A stretch of DNA of 50,003 bases from Bacillus sp. J37 (lineage in GTDB: Bacteria; Bacillota; Bacilli; Bacillales; Bacillaceae): the NCBI RefSeq assembly GCF_000518865.1, contig NZ_JAEK01000038.1:1-50003 (forward strand), in the 5' to 3' direction. The translations under genes and the position numbers were made by a program. Positions 16,248 through 25,516 of the stretch are shown in pieces. The notes below the pieces were generated by a model. It was not told the origin of the DNA and searched no databases. It saw nothing but the letters and a program-made list of their open reading frames with translations. Numbering within the stretch: the stretch's first letter is position 1; the number at the start of each line of letters is the position of its first letter.

Positions 16248-16397
16248 ATGCTAAGCTGGTGGTTAGGAACACTCAGTATATGTGGATTCCTCATTGTCGC
16301 CATTGTACTTGTTTTATATGCCTTAAAAGGTGCCGTAAATGCAGAAGACTCCAATCGTATAGACCCATTGCCTTCTGACGATGAAATAGAAAAATAG
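16248..16397 (+). CDS. Small single-pass membrane protein
   Basis: This 49-residue protein has one hydrophobic segment (residues 4-27, including WWLGTLSICGFLIVAIVLVL) and an acidic tail rich in Asp and Glu. AAGGAGGGGG lies 7 nt upstream of the ATG, and a terminator follows 10 nt after the stop, so it is a well-delimited gene. No family was recognised. Confidence 0.65.
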   Translation: MLSWWLGTLSICGFLIVAIVLVLYALKGAVNAEDSNRIDPLPSDDEIEK

Positions 16398-16407
16398 GTT
16401 GTTTTTA

Positions 16408-16441
16408 GGCTGTCTCTTTTTAGAGACAGCCCTTGTTTTTT
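16408..16441 (+). terminator. Intrinsic terminator of small membrane protein gene
   Basis: GGCTGTCTCT and AGAGACAGCC pair over 10 bp with a 4-nt loop; a T-rich tail follows. Confidence 0.85.
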
Positions 16442-16455
16442 CTTTAAACAAACGT

Positions 16456-16974
16456 TTAATTAGCTAATAACTTTAATGACTCTCTCGTAAAAGCAGGTAA
16501 ATCCTCTGGCGTCCGACTGGTCACTAATTGATTCTGACATACAACAACCTCTTTATCATGAAAATTTGCACCGGCATTTTTCAGATCAACCTGAATAGAT
16601 TTATAGCCAGTCACATCTCGTCCCTCCAAGGTTTCAGCTGTAATGAGCAGCTGTGGACCGTGACAAATTGCAAATACCGGTTTTTCCGCATTCATAAACT
16701 CTTTTACAAAATTTACAAAACGATCATCTGCTCTTAGGATGTCAGGAGAGAAACCTCCTGGTATAAATAACGCATCAAATTCATTTGATCGCACCTCATC
16801 AATACCAGCATCAATTTCTACCTTTGCTTCACCCTGTTTTCCTTCAACTGTTTTCCCTTTTTCTTTTTCAATAGTTGTCAGAGTATGGCCAGCTTCTTCA
16901 AAGGCTTTAGCTGGTTCAGTATACTCGGAATCTTCAAAAGAACTTGTTAACACAACAGCGATTTTTTTTGACAT
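16456..16974 (-). CDS. yfkM: DJ-1/PfpI family general stress protein (YfkM)
   Basis: This 172-residue protein belongs to the class I glutamine amidotransferase-like DJ-1/PfpI family. The nucleophile elbow is FAICHGPQLL (C104, H105), and IPGGFSPDILR precedes it. Relatives act as proteases, chaperones or deglycases; the activity here is not certain. The start at 16974 has GGAGG 9 nt upstream, while the ATG at 16983 abuts that site. A sigma-B promoter with near-perfect boxes lies at 17012-17036, fitting the general-stress regulation known for B. subtilis YfkM (GSP18). Confidence 0.9.
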   Translation of the reverse strand: MSKKIAVVLTSSFEDSEYTEPAKAFEEAGHTLTTIEKEKGKTVEGKQGEAKVEIDAGIDEVRSNEFDALFIPGGFSPDILRADDRFVNFVKEFMNAEKPVFAICHGPQLLITAETLEGRDVTGYKSIQVDLKNAGANFHDKEVVVCQNQLVTSRTPEDLPAFTRESLKLLAN

Positions 16975-17011
16975 ACTGTTCATCCTCCTTCAATTTTTGT
17001 ATATATCATCA

Positions 17012-17036
17012 ATACCCGGACAAGCCGAGGTTAAAC
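17012..17036 (-). promoter_or_regulatory. Sigma-B promoter of yfkM
   Basis: On the minus strand GTTTAA, 13 bp and GGGTAT match the sigma-B consensus GTTTAA-N12-15-GGGWAW. It is ~38 bp before the start codon. Confidence 0.75.
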
Positions 17037-17117
17037 TTTTTATCCATAAAATTCACTTAATAAATATTTTTTATAAAAAGTAGTTCTTGTTTCCCATATT
17101 ATTAATATATTTATCAT

Positions 17118-17131
17118 TGGAAGCGCTTTCT
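17118..17131 (+). promoter_or_regulatory. cre site (CcpA) at ABC importer operon
   Basis: TGGAAGCGCTTTCT fits the cre pattern TGNAARCGYTTNCW. It lies 7 bp downstream of a possible -10 box (TATATT, 17106-17111, with TTCTTG 16 bp upstream), so binding would block transcription when preferred sugars are present. Confidence 0.65.
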
Positions 17132-17158
17132 ATATATGACAAGAGGGGGGAACTGGTT

Positions 17159-18958
17159 ATGAGATTTATGAGAGTTTTAGGATTAATTTTTGGATTGATT
17201 ATGATTTTCGCTTTGCTTGGTGCTTGTAGTAATGATGTAAAGCCGCCTGCTACAACTGATACAACAACTGAAAAGCCTGGAACAGAAGAAGAAGATACTT
17301 CAAAGGGTTCAACTCCAAGAAATGAAACACTATATGTAAATGGATTACAGTGGGGACCACCTTCAACATTTAGTCCATTAGGCGGGAATCCATCATTCCC
17401 TATTGCTTATGCAAACTCGAGATCACTCGTTTATGAAAATCTATTTATGATTAACATGCTTGATGGTGCATTGGAACCTTTACTTGGTACAAGTTATGAA
17501 TGGACAAATGATACAACTCTTCACATTGAGCTAAATCCAGATGCAAAGTGGAACGATGGAGAAGCCTTTACGTCTGAAGATGTGGTTTATTCGTACGAGC
17601 TTGGAAACAAATACCCTATTTCCTGGAGTAATTTCTGGGAAGCCATTGAAAGTGTTGAAGCTGACGGTGAGAATGCTGTCAATATTAACTTAAAACAAGA
17701 TAATCCTAATCGACTCACTGTTTTAGACAGTCTTCAATTAGTGCCTATGATGCCAAAGCATGTTTGGGAAGAAATTGAAAAAACACATAACAATGATATA
17801 GCTGCCATTCGTGAGGAAGTAAACCCTGAACCTGTTGGAACAGGTCCTTACAAAATGCATACATTTGATAACCAAAAAATTACGTTAATACGAGATGACA
17901 ATTATTGGGGTCAACAGCTATTTGGAGGTTTACCGGCACCTAAATATATAAGCCATGTTATTTATAAAGATAATGCTGCCGGATCACTTGCCTTCAGTAA
18001 AGGTGAAGTAGATGTATCGCAACAATTCATTCCTCAAGTGTGGAAAATGTGGGAAGATGGAGCCCCAATTAAAACATACTTAGAAGACAAACCATACTAT
18101 CTACCTGGTTCAATGCCATCGATCTTCTTTAATACAACGAAGGAAGGCCTTGATAATCCTGATGTTAGAAGAGCGATTGCGATGGCAATTGATTACGATA
18201 AAATTTCTGAATTAGCGATGAGTGGATATTCCGGTGAAATGAAGCCATCCATTACCCTGGATACACCTTCCGAGTCAAAATTCGTTGATCAGGAAGCCAT
18301 TAAATCTCTTCAATGGACAACAGATGTGGATGGTGCTAACAAGTTGCTTGACAGTATCGGAGCTAAAAAAGGTGCTGATGGCATACGTGTCCTTGATGGA
18401 GTAAGACTTGGGCCTTGGGAAATTGAAGCTCCTTACGGTTGGTCAGATTGGAATGCTTCTCTTGAGATCGTTGCCCAAAATGCGAAAGCTATCGGTATTG
18501 AAATTAGAACCAACTTCCCTGAAGCTCCTGTGTGGACAAATAACCGTCAAACAGGAAAATTCGATATTATCATGGATACCCCTGCCGGTGCTGTAAGCCC
18601 GAGCCAACCTTGGAACAGAGCAAGAACCATCATGTACTCTGAAGGTGTTGCTCCAATTGGCGAGATGGCGTTTTGGAACTGGGGAAGATATAAAAACGAA
18701 AGAGCTGATGAGTTAATTAAAGAAATTCCTACTATTACAGACGAAGCCAAACTAAAAGAAATGTACACAGAGCTTACGAAGATTTATTTAGAAGACGTTC
18801 CAACGATTCCACTCATGTACAGACCTTGGGTATTCCATACAGTGAATGAATCAGTATGGGAAGGTTTTGCAACTGATGGAGACGGAAGCAATATTCCTCC
18901 ACAAATTTCAATAGACGGAGCGGGAATAAAAGATCTCTATCAAATTAAAAATAAATAA
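17159..18958 (+). CDS. Dpp/Opp-family ABC substrate-binding lipoprotein
   Basis: This 599-residue lipoprotein (lipobox LLGACSN, cysteine near 22) belongs to the family-5 extracellular solute-binding proteins. Key segments are LHIELNPDAKWNDGEAFTSE and YSYELGNKYPI, VGTGPYKM and NPDVRRAIAMAIDYDKI. It binds the substrate outside the membrane and hands it to the permeases downstream. Family members carry peptides, nickel or oligosaccharides; the aromatic-rich sequence and the cre site suggest sugars, which is inference. The ATG at 17159 has GAGGGGGG 8 nt upstream; the frame is open for 24 more codons but lacks a signal there. Confidence 0.88.
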   Translation: MRFMRVLGLIFGLIMIFALLGACSNDVKPPATTDTTTEKPGTEEEDTSKGSTPRNETLYVNGLQWGPPSTFSPLGGNPSFPIAYANSRSLVYENLFMINMLDGALEPLLGTSYEWTNDTTLHIELNPDAKWNDGEAFTSEDVVYSYELGNKYPISWSNFWEAIESVEADGENAVNINLKQDNPNRLTVLDSLQLVPMMPKHVWEEIEKTHNNDIAAIREEVNPEPVGTGPYKMHTFDNQKITLIRDDNYWGQQLFGGLPAPKYISHVIYKDNAAGSLAFSKGEVDVSQQFIPQVWKMWEDGAPIKTYLEDKPYYLPGSMPSIFFNTTKEGLDNPDVRRAIAMAIDYDKISELAMSGYSGEMKPSITLDTPSESKFVDQEAIKSLQWTTDVDGANKLLDSIGAKKGADGIRVLDGVRLGPWEIEAPYGWSDWNASLEIVAQNAKAIGIEIRTNFPEAPVWTNNRQTGKFDIIMDTPAGAVSPSQPWNRARTIMYSEGVAPIGEMAFWNWGRYKNERADELIKEIPTITDEAKLKEMYTELTKIYLEDVPTIPLMYRPWVFHTVNESVWEGFATDGDGSNIPPQISIDGAGIKDLYQIKNK

Positions 18959-18975
18959 TTTCCTATCAGAAATGT

Positions 18976-19001
18976 AGTTGGGGGACATTTTTCCCCCAAC
19001 T
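18976..19001 (+). terminator. Hairpin between binding protein and permease genes
   Basis: AGTTGGGGGA and TCCCCCAACT pair perfectly over 10 bp. The tail TTCAATT is T-poor, so it probably acts as a partial terminator or 3' stabiliser that leaves more mRNA for the binding protein than for the permeases. Confidence 0.6.
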
Positions 19002-19039
19002 TTCAATTAGAAAAATTCATATGGGGGTGCAGAATATAC

Positions 19040-20050
19040 ATGAACGCTTATCGGAAATTTTTCTTTAAAAAGTCCCTCTGGTATTTAGTGACGCTCATTA
19101 TAGCCGTAGCATTAAACTTTCTCTTACCAAGACTTATCGATGGAAACCCTGTCAGTGTAATTGCTGGCCAAATGACACAAGGAATGACTGACAGTGATTC
19201 CATAAAAAAAGTGTATGATACCTTTGCCGAGGAGTTTGGAATCGATAAGCCATTATGGCAGCAATTTTTTATTTATTTAGGAAATCTTGTGAAGGGTGAT
19301 TTGGGAACATCTTTTGGACTTTATCCAACACCTGTTACATCAATTCTTGCATCAGCTGTACCTTGGACATTGGCCTTACAACTTCCTGCCATTCTAGTTG
19401 GGTGGATAATCGGAAATGCCTTAGGAGCTATTGCTGCTTATCGAAAAGGTATTTTTGATAAAGTACTTTTTCCGACATTTCTGTTTATTAATTCTATTCC
19501 ATTCTTTATCCTTGCGATCATTATGCTGTACATCTTCGGATTAACTCTTAATTGGTTCCCTACATCTGGTGGATACAATTATCAAATGACGCCAAACTTA
19601 AGTTTTGAATTTATCGGATCTGTAATAAGCCATCACTTCCTTCCGTTTTTATCAATTGTTTTAGTCACAATTGGTGGTCAAGCTATCGGAATGAGAGAGA
19701 TGTCTATCTATGAATTAAACACAGATTATGTCCTTTATAGCAAATTATTAGGAATAAAAGATTCCACGATTGCTAGATATGTATTTAAAAATGCAATGCT
19801 TCCGCAGATTACAGGTCTGGCATTATCAATTGGTACGATGATTGGCGGATCGTTAATTACAGAAATTGTCTTTAGTTATCCCGGCATTGGGACATGGCTA
19901 TTTACAGCCATTCGCCAACTGGATTACCCGCTCATCTCAGGTGCCACTCTCTTAATCGCGATTTCTGTTCTTTTAGCGAACTTTACAATTGAGATCATCT
20001 ATGGCTTAGTTGATCCAAGAATCAAAGCGACACAAATGGAGGAAGAATAA
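19040..20050 (+). CDS. ABC permease, DppB/OppB type
   Basis: This 336-residue inner-membrane permease has about six membrane segments. The N-terminal segment is followed by the OppB-type extracellular region ([20 protein letters not shown]), and the coupling loop that contacts the ATPase is around [20 protein letters not shown]. It forms the channel with the second permease. A GGGGTG ribosome binding site lies upstream, and the next gene starts 1 bp after its stop. Confidence 0.9.
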   Translation: MNAYRKFFFKKSLWYLVTLIIAVALNFLLPRLIDGNPVSVIAGQMTQGMTDSDSIKKVYDTFAEEFGIDKPLWQQFFIYLGNLVKGDLGTSFGLYPTPVTSILASAVPWTLALQLPAILVGWIIGNALGAIAAYRKGIFDKVLFPTFLFINSIPFFILAIIMLYIFGLTLNWFPTSGGYNYQMTPNLSFEFIGSVISHHFLPFLSIVLVTIGGQAIGMREMSIYELNTDYVLYSKLLGIKDSTIARYVFKNAMLPQITGLALSIGTMIGGSLITEIVFSYPGIGTWLFTAIRQLDYPLISGATLLIAISVLLANFTIEIIYGLVDPRIKATQMEEE

Positions 20051-20051
20051 T

Positions 20052-20888
20052 ATGAATAGTTCTTTTCAAATATTAATTCGCTCCCCTAAATTTCTAATTG
20101 GTGCTATTTCCTTTTTATTAATGCTTGCATTTGTCACAATATATCCGCTAATTAATACAAGTGATCCGACAGAAATGGTAGCATTAGCCTTTCAACCTCC
20201 GAGTGCTGAGTTACTATTAGGTTCCGACAACTTCGGTAGAGACTTATTTTTGGAACTTGTCCATGGTATTAAAACTTCCATTTTCGTAGGTTTAGTTGCC
20301 GGTTTAAGTGCAACCATCATTGGGTTAATTATCGGGTTGTCAGCAGGATACATCGGTGGAATTGTTGATGATATTTTAACAGCGGTAACAAATATCTTCA
20401 TTGTTATTCCTTCTTTTATTGTCTTAATCTTGATCTCAGTAAGCATTGATTCAAGGAGTACATTGATTACCGCGATTGTCATCGGGATTACCAGCTGGCC
20501 GTGGACTGCTCGTGCGGTAAGAGCACAAACGTCTTCTCTTCGGAACAGAGATCATGTGAATATCGCCAAAATCTCAGGACACAGTACACCAAGAATCATA
20601 ACTTTTGAGATTCTTCCTTATATCATGTCATACGTCGTGATGGCATTTGTGTTGCAAACAGCATCAGGAATTCTTTCAGAAGCCTCCATTTCCATGCTTG
20701 GTTTAGGACCATATAATACGATATCGCTTGGAATTATTATGAACTGGGCTTTAACCTTTGAAGCTCCTGTTTCCGGGGCATGGTGGGCTTTTATACCAGC
20801 CGCAATTTCCATTGCGATCATTACATTTTCCCTTTATTTGATGAACACAGGTATGGACGAAATCTTCAATCCTAAGATAAGGAGCTAA
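20052..20888 (+). CDS. ABC permease, DppC/OppC type
   Basis: This 278-residue permease has six predicted membrane segments. The DppC-type start ([20 protein letters not shown]) and the coupling loop ([20 protein letters not shown]) are seen. The ATG at 20052 has GGAGG 9 nt upstream inside the end of the preceding gene, so translation is coupled; the longer upstream frame is not needed. Confidence 0.9.
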   Translation: MNSSFQILIRSPKFLIGAISFLLMLAFVTIYPLINTSDPTEMVALAFQPPSAELLLGSDNFGRDLFLELVHGIKTSIFVGLVAGLSATIIGLIIGLSAGYIGGIVDDILTAVTNIFIVIPSFIVLILISVSIDSRSTLITAIVIGITSWPWTARAVRAQTSSLRNRDHVNIAKISGHSTPRIITFEILPYIMSYVVMAFVLQTASGILSEASISMLGLGPYNTISLGIIMNWALTFEAPVSGAWWAFIPAAISIAIITFSLYLMNTGMDEIFNPKIRS

Positions 20889-20893
20889 GATAA

Positions 20894-21901
20894 ATGAGTA
20901 AAAACATTTTAGAAGTAAAGGATCTAAAAACCTACTATAAAACTAGATTAAAAGAAAAAGTCTTTGCTGTGGATGGTGTTGATTTTCATCTTGAAGATGG
21001 AAAAACGATCGGAATTGCCGGGGAATCAGGCTGCGGAAAATCAACATTAGCACTTAGCTTAATGGGATTTTATTTTCCCCCCCTCCACTTTGGAAGCGGA
21101 ACAATTTCAATCAATGATGTTGATATTATGAAGCTGGAAAAAGAAAAACTTAGAAAACAGGTACTGGGACGGGAAATTGCCTATATTCCACAAGCTGCAA
21201 TGAATGCATTAAACCCGACAATTAAAATCATTCAATTCATTGAAGATATTATGAAGGAGCACCGGCCGGAACTAACAAAAAAGCAGGTTTATGAAATGGC
21301 TGCCGAACGATTTGAGACATTAAATCTATCTTCTAAAGTATTAAATTCATATCCTAATGAATTATCCGGCGGTATGAAGCAAAGGACCGTTATTGCGATC
21401 TCAACGATATTAAACCCTAAGGTTCTCATTGCTGATGAACCAACCTCTGCTCTGGATGTTACGTCACAAAAAGTAGTGATCAAGCTTTTAAAAGATTTAT
21501 TAGATAAGAAATTCATTCGTTCATTAGTTTTTATCACACATGAGCTTCCTTTGCTTTATCATGTAACAGATGAAATCATGGTCATGTACGCGGGGGAAAT
21601 TGTAGAAAGAGGAAAGGCTGAAGACGTCATCTTCAACCCGATACATCCTTACGCAAAGAAACTGATGGGATCTATTATCGTTCCTGAGTCAGGAATGAAA
21701 GATCATAAATTAGCAGCCATTCCCGGTGCTCCACCAAACTTAAAAAGGAAAATACAAGGCTGCCGATTCGCAGACAGATGCTCTTACACAACAGATGAAT
21801 GCAGAAGCAGCAAAATAACGACCACACATGTTGGTGACCGTTTGTATCGATGTCGAATTGACAGTGACACACTAAAGGAGTGGTACGCAAATGAAGCCTG
21901 A
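20894..21901 (+). CDS. ABC transporter ATPase, DppD/OppD type
   Basis: This 335-residue ATPase carries Walker [10 protein letters not shown], signature LSGGMKQRT and Walker [10 protein letters not shown], followed by the C-terminal oligopeptide-transporter extension ([11 protein letters not shown], then [15 protein letters not shown] with clustered cysteines). It energises the importer with its partner ATPase. It starts 5 bp after the DppC-type gene and overlaps the next gene by 11 bp. Confidence 0.92.
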   Translation: MSKNILEVKDLKTYYKTRLKEKVFAVDGVDFHLEDGKTIGIAGESGCGKSTLALSLMGFYFPPLHFGSGTISINDVDIMKLEKEKLRKQVLGREIAYIPQAAMNALNPTIKIIQFIEDIMKEHRPELTKKQVYEMAAERFETLNLSSKVLNSYPNELSGGMKQRTVIAISTILNPKVLIADEPTSALDVTSQKVVIKLLKDLLDKKFIRSLVFITHELPLLYHVTDEIMVMYAGEIVERGKAEDVIFNPIHPYAKKLMGSIIVPESGMKDHKLAAIPGAPPNLKRKIQGCRFADRCSYTTDECRSSKITTTHVGDRLYRCRIDSDTLKEWYANEA

Positions 21902-22694
21902 TCAGGAGCTATTAATCAGCGGAAAGGATATCACCAAGGTCTTTGGATATGGTAAAAGCAAAAATACTGCTGTTGATTCTGTCAACTTTGCCTTCCACCG
22001 CGGTGAAATCATTTCAATCGTTGGTGAAAGTGGAAGCGGAAAAACCACATTAGCTAAAATTGTCATGGGACTATTAAAAGAAACAAGCGGAGAAATTACC
22101 TATAAAGGGCAGCCTCGTAAACTGAAAAATCATCGTGATCGAAAAGCCTATTGGCAAGACATCCAAGCGATCTTCCAAGATCCGTTTTCTTCCTTCAACT
22201 TGTTTCATAAGGTTGAAAAATTATTAAACGATTGTATAGATCTGCAAGGACTAAAGCTCTCAAAAGAAGAACGATTCGAAAAAATGAAAGAAGCCTGTAC
22301 ATTTGTAAATCTTAAGTTTGAAGAATTGTATAATAAATATCCATTTGAACTGTCGGGCGGACAAATGCAGCGGCTCATGATTGCGAGAATATTTCTCCTT
22401 CACCCAAAGGTACTTCTCGCTGATGAACCAACATCCATGGTTGATGCATGCTCCCGTTCTACCATACTTGATATGTTACTAAAGCTACGAGATGAAAATG
22501 ATATGACAATTATTTTTATTACACATGATGTAGGATTAGCCTATTATGTAAGCGACACCCTATACATTATGGAAAAAGGAAAAATTGTTGAACAGGGCAG
22601 TGCAGACCAGGTTCTAATAAACCCGCAGCATCCATACACCCAGCAGCTCATTTCAGATGTACCGAAGCTGAATGAGGAATGGAACTTAGGTTAA
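21891..22694 (+). CDS. ABC transporter ATPase, DppF/OppF type
   Basis: This 267-residue ATPase has Walker [10 protein letters not shown], signature LSGGQMQRL and Walker [10 protein letters not shown]. It is shorter at the C-terminus than many OppF proteins, ending after [14 protein letters not shown], as is common in the DppF group. It starts inside the last codons of the preceding gene and completes the five-gene importer operon. Confidence 0.92.
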   Translation: MKPDQELLISGKDITKVFGYGKSKNTAVDSVNFAFHRGEIISIVGESGSGKTTLAKIVMGLLKETSGEITYKGQPRKLKNHRDRKAYWQDIQAIFQDPFSSFNLFHKVEKLLNDCIDLQGLKLSKEERFEKMKEACTFVNLKFEELYNKYPFELSGGQMQRLMIARIFLLHPKVLLADEPTSMVDACSRSTILDMLLKLRDENDMTIIFITHDVGLAYYVSDTLYIMEKGKIVEQGSADQVLINPQHPYTQQLISDVPKLNEEWNLG

Positions 22695-22701
22695 AAACAA
22701 T

Positions 22702-22732
22702 AGCGGAAGCGCCTTGATCGCTGGAACTGGAT
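22702..22732 (+). repeat. Repeat family A, remnant (copy 4)
   Basis: A short remnant, AGCGGAAGCGCCTTG followed by CGCTGGAACTGGATG, keeps only the two ends of the element directly after the importer operon. Confidence 0.5.
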
Positions 22733-22789
22733 GTAGATGGGCATATCCATAGTTTATTTTAGTAATTTCCTGACTAAGAAAAAACGACC

Positions 22790-22816
22790 AGCCAACTTAA
22801 CATAAGTTGGCTTTTA
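22790..22816. terminator. Terminator hairpin between importer operon and hydrolase
   Basis: AGCCAACTTA and TAAGTTGGCT form a 10-bp stem with a 3-nt loop. TTTTA follows on the + strand, and the hydrolase stop codon is in the stem, so it may serve both convergent units. Confidence 0.65.
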
Positions 22817-23720
22817 CACGTTCAATTTCTTTAATAAAATCAATAACCTTCTTTTCATACCCTTTAGGATCTACATTGAACGCTTCTGCATGACCTGCAC
22901 GTGGAACCAAGTACAGCTTTTTGTTTTCCTTTTTCCTTTTAAACATGTCTAAAGTCATTTGCAAAGGAATGAAACGATCTTCTTTTCCATGTATAAATAA
23001 GATTGGCGTTTTGGTTTTTTCCAAGCCTTTTATAGGAGAAACCTCAAGAAAGCTCCATCCGTGTCTGAGCTTAATGATGAAGCTCACCAAATCAATGATC
23101 GGATAAAAACGCAGTTTAAAATCAAGCTTCAGCCTGATCCGTAATAATGACGAAAAGTCACTGAACGCACAGTCTGCAATACAAAACTTCACACGATGAT
23201 CTCGTTTACTTACCTCCAACGCAGAAGCCGCACCCAATGATTCACCTAACAAGCCGATAAAAACCTCTTCACCCATTTCAGCGCAAAAATAATCAATCCA
23301 TGCTTTTAAATCATCTTTTTCAAAATAGCCAAATGAGGTGTATGTTCCTCCGCTTAATCCATGAAATCGATGATCACATAACAGAACATTAAAACCTCTT
23401 TTTTGAAACATCTCAACATACTTAAAACTCCCAAATAATGACCACTTTATACCATGTGCGATGATCATTACTTTCCTGCTATTTTCCACAGGAAACAGCA
23501 TCCCATGGAGTTTATAGCCATAATAAGATGGAATAAAAAGTTCTTCTTTTTTCTTTTCCTGGAACAAGCGATCATCTATTTCACCTTTTTGAATGCCAAG
23601 CTTATATGTTTTTTCATAAGGTACCTTTTTCGGTGAAAGAAGCAGCCGGCTTACGAGGTAAAGGCTGATTAAAAACATTAATAAGGAGCTTAGCACAATC
23701 CAGATAATCCAATTCACCAT
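22797..23720 (-). CDS. Membrane-anchored alpha/beta hydrolase
   Basis: This 307-residue protein has one N-terminal hydrophobic segment (residues ~5-25) and an alpha/beta hydrolase domain. Catalytic residues are the serine in GLLGESLGAAS (GxSxG), the aspartate in IHGKEDRFIP and the histidine in RAGHAEAF. It resembles B. subtilis YqkD-type hydrolases; the substrate is unknown. The ATG at 23720 was chosen over the TTG just before it. Confidence 0.82.
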   Translation of the reverse strand: MVNWIIWIVLSSLLMFLISLYLVSRLLLSPKKVPYEKTYKLGIQKGEIDDRLFQEKKKEELFIPSYYGYKLHGMLFPVENSRKVMIIAHGIKWSLFGSFKYVEMFQKRGFNVLLCDHRFHGLSGGTYTSFGYFEKDDLKAWIDYFCAEMGEEVFIGLLGESLGAASALEVSKRDHRVKFCIADCAFSDFSSLLRIRLKLDFKLRFYPIIDLVSFIIKLRHGWSFLEVSPIKGLEKTKTPILFIHGKEDRFIPLQMTLDMFKRKKENKKLYLVPRAGHAEAFNVDPKGYEKKVIDFIKEIERVKANLC

Positions 23721-23840
23721 CAACTTCTCTTCCCTTCTAGGCTTTTTTATAGTTTATTGAAAAGGCTAGAAGGTGTGAAAACTAATTTAGCTGTTCATCA
23801 TATTTAAGTCTTATTAATCAGATAGAGGTAAAAATTGATT

Positions 23841-23968
23841 CGTTCCTTTTCGCTCCAGAAACTTGCTTTCCGCAGGGAGGAAGCTAAGCCTCCTCGGCGT
23901 AAACGCCTGCGGGGTCTCAGTTTTCTTCTCTTCCCGCAGGAGTCAAGTTTCTTCCGCTCCATTCCACT
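23841..23968. repeat. Repeat family B, copy 2
   Basis: The palindrome runs from CGTTCCTTTTCGCTCCAG to TTTCTTCCGCTCCATTCCA, with GAAGCTAAGCCTCCTCGGCG facing GCGGGGTCTCAG. The downstream flank contains GGCAACAATCTTACAC, which is similar to AGCAACAATCTTTACG beside copy 4, so the mobile unit may extend past the palindrome. It fills most of the gap between the hydrolase and lipoprotein genes. Confidence 0.85.
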
Positions 23969-24014
23969 AAGTTTAAAGTACCTAAAGGCAACAATCTTAC
24001 ACATACATCATTAC

Positions 24015-24066
24015 AAAAAAAACCTTCACGAAGGGTGGTACAATTTCATTCGCGAAGGATTTTTTA
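24015..24066. terminator. Bidirectional terminator after lipoprotein gene
   Basis: CCTTCACGAA and TTCGCGAAGG pair with one mismatch, and T runs follow on both strands. It ends the minus-strand lipoprotein gene. Confidence 0.7.
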
Positions 24067-24723
24067 TTATATTGTCCATTGATCATGAACGACTGCGACA
24101 AGCTTCCACTCACCTGTTGAGTCTTTTTCGAACACGAGGTTTAGTGCTTTCCAGTCCATGTTTTCATTTTCCTCTGTCCCTTTTACGTAATACTCCACCA
24201 CATGGGCATCCGGGAAGAAGTCTTGAATATTTTTAATTGTATTTCCTCTTGGCTTTGCTGGATTTAGCACAACTTCATCTGCTTCAGCGAAGTTAGCGTC
24301 ATAAATAAATTCATTGAAATACTCTAAAGGTGTTAGCTCAATTGGTTCTCCACTTCCATCTCGTGTGCCCCATGTCTGCTTGTCCTTTGATTGAAAAGTG
24401 TTGACTATTTCGTCCTTTTTCATGGTAATGGCATCTTTTTCGATATGAGCGTAAGGAGAAAATACTACCCCCTTCTCTTGATGAACATAGTTTGTAAGTT
24501 CTTCGGCATTTTTTGCTTTTATGAGGGAGATTACCTTATCGGCTTTTTCTTGGACCAGTTGTTCTTCCGATTTTTCAGGAGTGTCTTGATTTTGATTGTT
24601 TTCTTGTTCCGGGTTTGTTTCTTCTGACTCTTCTGCTCGTTCAGGTTGCTCTTCGGTTGTTTGTTGGCAGCCTGATAGGAGAAGCAGGCCAATTAGAATA
24701 AAAGCGGAAATGGTTTTGTTCAT
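24067..24723 (-). CDS. Lipoprotein of unknown function
   Basis: This 218-residue lipoprotein has a lipobox LLLLSGC, then a Glu/Gln/Asn-rich linker (about residues 22-55), then a globular part with VISLIKAKNAEELTNYVH and WKLVAVVHDQWTI. The globular part resembles secreted NTF2-like domains in general shape, but I cannot assign a family. GAGGAGGG lies 5 nt before the ATG at 24723. Confidence 0.75.
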   Translation of the reverse strand: MNKTISAFILIGLLLLSGCQQTTEEQPERAEESEETNPEQENNQNQDTPEKSEEQLVQEKADKVISLIKAKNAEELTNYVHQEKGVVFSPYAHIEKDAITMKKDEIVNTFQSKDKQTWGTRDGSGEPIELTPLEYFNEFIYDANFAEADEVVLNPAKPRGNTIKNIQDFFPDAHVVEYYVKGTEENENMDWKALNLVFEKDSTGEWKLVAVVHDQWTI

Positions 24724-24847
24724 GTTAGCCCTCCTCGTTTTGGTTGTATTGTCCATTTTGCACGTTCTTTGGGAAAATTATTAGTGGTTATTGAAAAATA
24801 GCTCTCAGTACCTAAAAATAATAGTCGATTTAAGTTACATACAAGGT

Positions 24848-24965
24848 CCGTTCCATTGCACTCCAGACACTCCATTCGCCGGGGAGGAAGCTCGCCTTCG
24901 GCTGCGGGGTCTCAGCCTTTCCTCTACTTCCCGCAGGAGTCAAGTGTCTTCCGCTCCATTTCACT
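24848..24965. repeat. Repeat family B, copy 3
   Basis: This copy is very similar to copy 4 (45399): both contain GCACTCCAGACACTCCATTC or GCGCTCCAGACACTCCATTC, GCCGGGGAGGAAGCT and AGTCAAGTGTCTTCCGCTCC. It has lost part of the centre (CTCGCCTTCGGCTGCGGGG). It lies between the lipoprotein and DUF1992 genes. Confidence 0.85.
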
Positions 24966-25037
24966 ATTTTCATTTAAATAAGTATGAAAGAATGGAAATT
25001 CCCCCAAAACACATTTAAAAATAGCTAACACAATACC

Positions 25038-25409
25038 TTATTTAAACCGGTCCAAAATCTTATTTTTATAAAATGATGAGGCTGGGGAGTTAAGTGGGTT
25101 TCTTTTTTTCATTAGTGTTTCTATTTTTAATTGTTTTTCCCGTTTTTTCTGTTCTAAAACTTCAGATTCTTTTAAGTCATCACAGGCAAGAAGCAGGTCT
25201 TCGATGGAGCTGATGTCTTTTTTTAATTGGTCAACATCATCAAGCATACCTGAGTTTTTAAGTACTTTGTATGCTACTCGTAATTCTTGAGGGATATGTG
25301 ACAGATCATCCAATTTCAAGGGTTTTCCTTGACCGGGGAGGTTGTCAAATTGGCCTTCTTGAATTGCCTTTTTTATCTTATCTTCCGCTATGATTGAAAA
25401 CAGATCCAT
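25038..25409 (-). CDS. DUF1992 (DnaJ homologue C28-like) domain protein
   Basis: This 123-residue protein matches the DUF1992 domain, with IAEDKIKKAIQEGQFDNLPG and GKPLKLDD at the N-terminus and RVAYKVLKNSG in the middle. The domain is widespread and related to the C-terminal part of DNAJC28; its function in bacteria is unknown. It is divergent from the MFS gene. Confidence 0.85.
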   Translation of the reverse strand: MDLFSIIAEDKIKKAIQEGQFDNLPGQGKPLKLDDLSHIPQELRVAYKVLKNSGMLDDVDQLKKDISSIEDLLLACDDLKESEVLEQKKREKQLKIETLMKKRNPLNSPASSFYKNKILDRFK

Positions 25410-25516
25410 GGTCTCACTCCTTGTTATTATTATTTTTTTAAAATACTAAATCTTCGTTGTATTACGAGTCCCGAAAGAGTATGATGAACGATAGGATTAA
25501 AGAATTGAGGTTTAAA

